From: a bacterium
GTDB lineage: Bacteria; JAMCPX01
Length of the DNA stretch: 16,082 bases
Assembly (NCBI GenBank): GCA_021789095.1
Contig: JAJYJX010000038.1
Coordinates: forward strand, 1-16,082
Direction: 5' to 3'
Part shown: positions 14,231 to 16,082 of the stretch, one piece after another
Numbering within the stretch: position 1 is the first letter of the stretch
Layout: each line of letters begins with the position of its first letter
Translations under genes and position numbers: made by a program
The notes under the pieces: model-generated
The model's database searches: none
The model's input: the letters and a program-made list of their open reading frames with translations, nothing else
What the model was told of the DNA's origin: nothing

Positions 14231-15247
14231 TTAATTCTTTGACTTATCCACGAGCTTTTCTTTCTGGAGCCAGGGCATCATCTTCCTGAGGTTCTGGCCT
14301 GTTTTCTCGGCAAGATGCGCTTCACCCTTTCTCGTAAGCGCATTGAACACAGGCATATTCGCTTTTTTTTCGAGTATCCATTCCTTGGCAAAACTACCGT
14401 CCTGTATCTCTTTGAGTATTGATTTCATCTCGCATTTTACTGCGTCTGATATGACCCTTGGGCCCCTTGTAAGATCCCCGAACTGGGCTGTGTTGCTAAC
14501 AGAATACCTCATATTTGATATGCCGCCTTCGTATATAAGATCAATAATGAGTTTCATCTCGTGTATGCACTCGAAATATGCCATTTCCGGCGCATAACCT
14601 GCATGAACAAGGGTTTCAAAGCCTGCAAGCATAAGTGATGTCACGCCTCCGCACAGCACTGCCTGTTCGCCGAACAGGTCTGTTTCGGTCTCTTCTTTGA
14701 ATGTTGTTTCTATAATACCTGCCCTGCCCGCGCCTATACCTGCTGCATAAGCCAGGCCTATTTCCTTTGTATCACCGGACGGGTCCTGGTGTATGGCGAG
14801 CAATGAAGGCACACCCCTGCCCTTTGTGTACTCACCCCTGACAAGATGCCCGGGACCTTTGGGCGCTACCATGAACACATTAACATCAGACGGTGGAATG
14901 ATCTGGCCGTAGTGGATGTTAAACCCGTGGGCGAATGCAAGATATGCGCCCTTTTTCAGGTTTGGGCCTATCTCACTTTTATAAACATCGGCCTGCAGCT
15001 CATCGGGAAGCAGGACCATAACGATATCGGCCTGTTTTACGGCCTCGGCTGCTGTAAACACCTTAAACCCGGCGGCCTCTGCCTTTTCCCATGCTTTACC
15101 ACCTTTCATGTCGCTTACGATAACATTTACCTTGCTGTCCCTGAGATTATTTGAATGTCCGAATCCCTGACTGCCGTAACCGAGTATGGCTACTGTCTTT
15201 TTTGTCAGTGGTTTTAAATCAATATCCTTCTCGTAGTAAACCTTCAT
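14231..15247 (-). CDS. ilvC: Ketol-acid reductoisomerase, class I
   Basis: The product is 338 residues, the normal class I length. It converts acetolactate or acetohydroxybutyrate to the dihydroxy acid in valine, leucine and isoleucine synthesis. Seen are the Rossmann motif GYGSQG (23-28), catalytic His107 ([11 protein letters not shown]), metal ligands D190 and E194 ([13 protein letters not shown]), E226 and E230 (FECIHE), and substrate Ser251. The cofactor loop after beta-2 reads [10 protein letters not shown] (44-53). NADPH enzymes usually have a GLRxGSxS-type loop, so the phosphate-binding Arg and Ser residues are missing and an Asp (46) is present, which suggests NADH use. AGGAGG precedes the start. 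Last gene of the ilvB-ilvN-ilvC operon. Confidence 0.97.
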   Translation of the reverse strand: MKVYYEKDIDLKPLTKKTVAILGYGSQGFGHSNNLRDSKVNVIVSDMKGGKAWEKAEAAGFKVFTAAEAVKQADIVMVLLPDELQADVYKSEIGPNLKKGAYLAFAHGFNIHYGQIIPPSDVNVFMVAPKGPGHLVRGEYTKGRGVPSLLAIHQDPSGDTKEIGLAYAAGIGAGRAGIIETTFKEETETDLFGEQAVLCGGVTSLMLAGFETLVHAGYAPEMAYFECIHEMKLIIDLIYEGGISNMRYSVSNTAQFGDLTRGPRVISDAVKCEMKSILKEIQDGSFAKEWILEKKANMPVFNALTRKGEAHLAEKTGQNLRKMMPWLQKEKLVDKSKN

Positions 15248-15268
15248 ACTGCCTCCTTTTTTTAATCG

Positions 15269-15778
15269 TTATTCTATATTTTCGGTCTTCTGCTGCTTCC
15301 TCTGAATAGTTCTTTGCATGGCAACCTTGCCTGTTCTCACTATATCCTTGACGCCAAGGGGCTTGAGCAGGCTTAAAACCGCGTGTATCTTCTCCTCATC
15401 TCCCGTAAGCTCTATAACGAATGTATCGGGACTTACATCGACGATCTTGCCCCTGAATATATCAACAAGCCTCAGCACCTCCGCCCTGTTGTCGCCAGAC
15501 GCAGAAACCTTTATAAGCACCATCTCTCTTTCCACGTGGTCCGTAACGGTAAGATCCATGACTTTTATCGTGTTTATAAGCTTGTTCAGTTGTTTTATGA
15601 TCTGTTCTATGATCTTATCATCACCGCTTGTGACTATTGTCATCTTTGACACGGATGGATCAAGCGTCTCTGCAACACTTAAACTTTCTATGTTGTATCC
15701 CCTGCCGCTGAACAGTCCCGCCACTCTGGTAAGCACACCGAATTTATTTTCCACTGTGAGCGATATTGTATGTCTCAT
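15269..15778 (-). CDS. ilvN: Acetolactate synthase small (regulatory) subunit
   Basis: The product is 169 residues. An N-terminal ACT domain (~1-75) carries the hallmarks [27 protein letters not shown] and [11 protein letters not shown]. The C-terminal domain (~80-160) contains [32 protein letters not shown] and [26 protein letters not shown]. It binds the catalytic subunit and usually confers feedback inhibition by valine. The Gly-rich GRGYNI loop that forms the effector site is intact, so feedback control is likely retained. It begins 9 bp after the ilvB stop and ends 21 bp before ilvC. The gene symbol could equally be ilvH. Confidence 0.96.
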   Translation of the reverse strand: MRHTISLTVENKFGVLTRVAGLFSGRGYNIESLSVAETLDPSVSKMTIVTSGDDKIIEQIIKQLNKLINTIKVMDLTVTDHVEREMVLIKVSASGDNRAEVLRLVDIFRGKIVDVSPDTFVIELTGDEEKIHAVLSLLKPLGVKDIVRTGKVAMQRTIQRKQQKTENIE

Positions 15779-15787
15779 TGGTCACCC

Positions 15788-16082
15788 CTATGCCAATAAC
15801 ATCTTCTTAAGTGCCGCACCGGAAGGCACCATCGGATAAACATCTTCTTCTTCTTCCACATGGAAATCTATTAACACGGGAAGTTTACTCTTCAATGCCT
15901 CTTTAAATGTACGTATAACATCGCTTTCATTGTCCACAACATATCCTTTTGCTCCGTACGCATCGGCAAGTTTTACAAAATCGGGCTTATGCGACATGTT
16001 TGTGTGCGAATACCTCTTACCGTAAAAAAGGCTCTGCCACTGTCTTACCATTCCGAGGTAGTTGTTGTTAAGGATAGCGACA
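15788..16082 (-). CDS. ilvB: Acetolactate synthase large subunit, C-terminal part (5' end outside window)
   Basis: The reading frame is open to the right edge and encodes the last 97 residues. It begins VAILNNNYLGMVRQWQ, the conserved end of the thiamine-diphosphate/magnesium-binding region of acetohydroxyacid synthases, followed by LFYGKRYS and a typical C-terminal DFVKLADAYGAKGYVV...LPVLIDFHVEEEEDVYPMVPSGAAL. The catalytic subunit condenses two pyruvates, or pyruvate and 2-oxobutyrate. The internal Met at 16051 is not the start. It is the first visible gene of the ilvBNC operon. Any attenuator or T-box leader would lie outside the window. Confidence 0.96.
   Translation of the reverse strand, partial: VAILNNNYLGMVRQWQSLFYGKRYSHTNMSHKPDFVKLADAYGAKGYVVDNESDVIRTFKEALKSKLPVLIDFHVEEEEDVYPMVPSGAALKKMLLA

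Noticed and set aside
15318-15839. 173-codon plus-strand open frame opposite ilvN
   Set aside because: ilvN is unambiguous; the opposite frame is a codon-usage shadow.

Overview
The window looks like a piece of chromosome from a Gram-negative, probably anaerobic or sediment-type bacterium. Evidence for a two-membrane envelope is a predicted outer-membrane beta-barrel, several lipoproteins and an ECF sigma/anti-sigma pair. The gene families, moderate GC and dispersed palindromic repeats are reminiscent of Desulfobacterota ('deltaproteobacterial') or related candidate lineages. That placement is an inference; no rRNA or other decisive marker is present. There is no CRISPR array, tRNA, rRNA, transposase or phage gene.

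Layout. (1) 1-1515, minus strand: a secreted TPR/membrane protein overlapped by one base by an FHA-GAF protein that runs off the left edge. (2) 1514-1653: a compact element with 14-bp perfect terminal inverted repeats and nested stems. (3) 1730-3528, minus strand: a tightly packed four-gene operon with an ECF sigma factor, a one-TM anti-sigma factor with a degenerate zinc-binding domain, a 75-residue secreted protein, and a DUF3106-type protein made of seven 18-residue repeats. The anti-sigma tail and the 75-residue protein share the same tandem hexapeptide pattern. A beta-barrel gene (3566-5023) lies just upstream on the same strand. (4) 5101-5973, plus strand: an unrecognised lipoprotein ending in a textbook terminator.

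(5) 6019-8260, minus strand: a TPM-domain protein (YgcG type), a nucleotidyltransferase-fold protein with an altered DxD motif, and LemA, with an AT-rich fold-back repeat between the first two. A divergent polytopic membrane protein follows (8356-9153). (6) 9420-13041: two divergent secreted proteins, an IPT/TIG + SGNH-hydrolase lipoprotein and a multi-domain Ig-like protein with a C-terminal cohesin-like domain. (7) 13049-14052: a Nudix hydrolase and an AMMECR1-domain protein, closely packed behind the cohesin-like gene. (8) A well-known type of dispersed palindromic repeat (14118-14214) separates these from a convergent branched-chain amino-acid operon, ilvB (partial)-ilvN-ilvC, on the minus strand.

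The most noteworthy items are the sigma-factor operon with its shared periplasmic hexapeptide repeat, and an ilvC product whose cofactor-binding loop lacks the usual 2'-phosphate-binding residues and carries an Asp, which suggests NADH use. Everything else is ordinary chromosomal content with a high share of envelope proteins.
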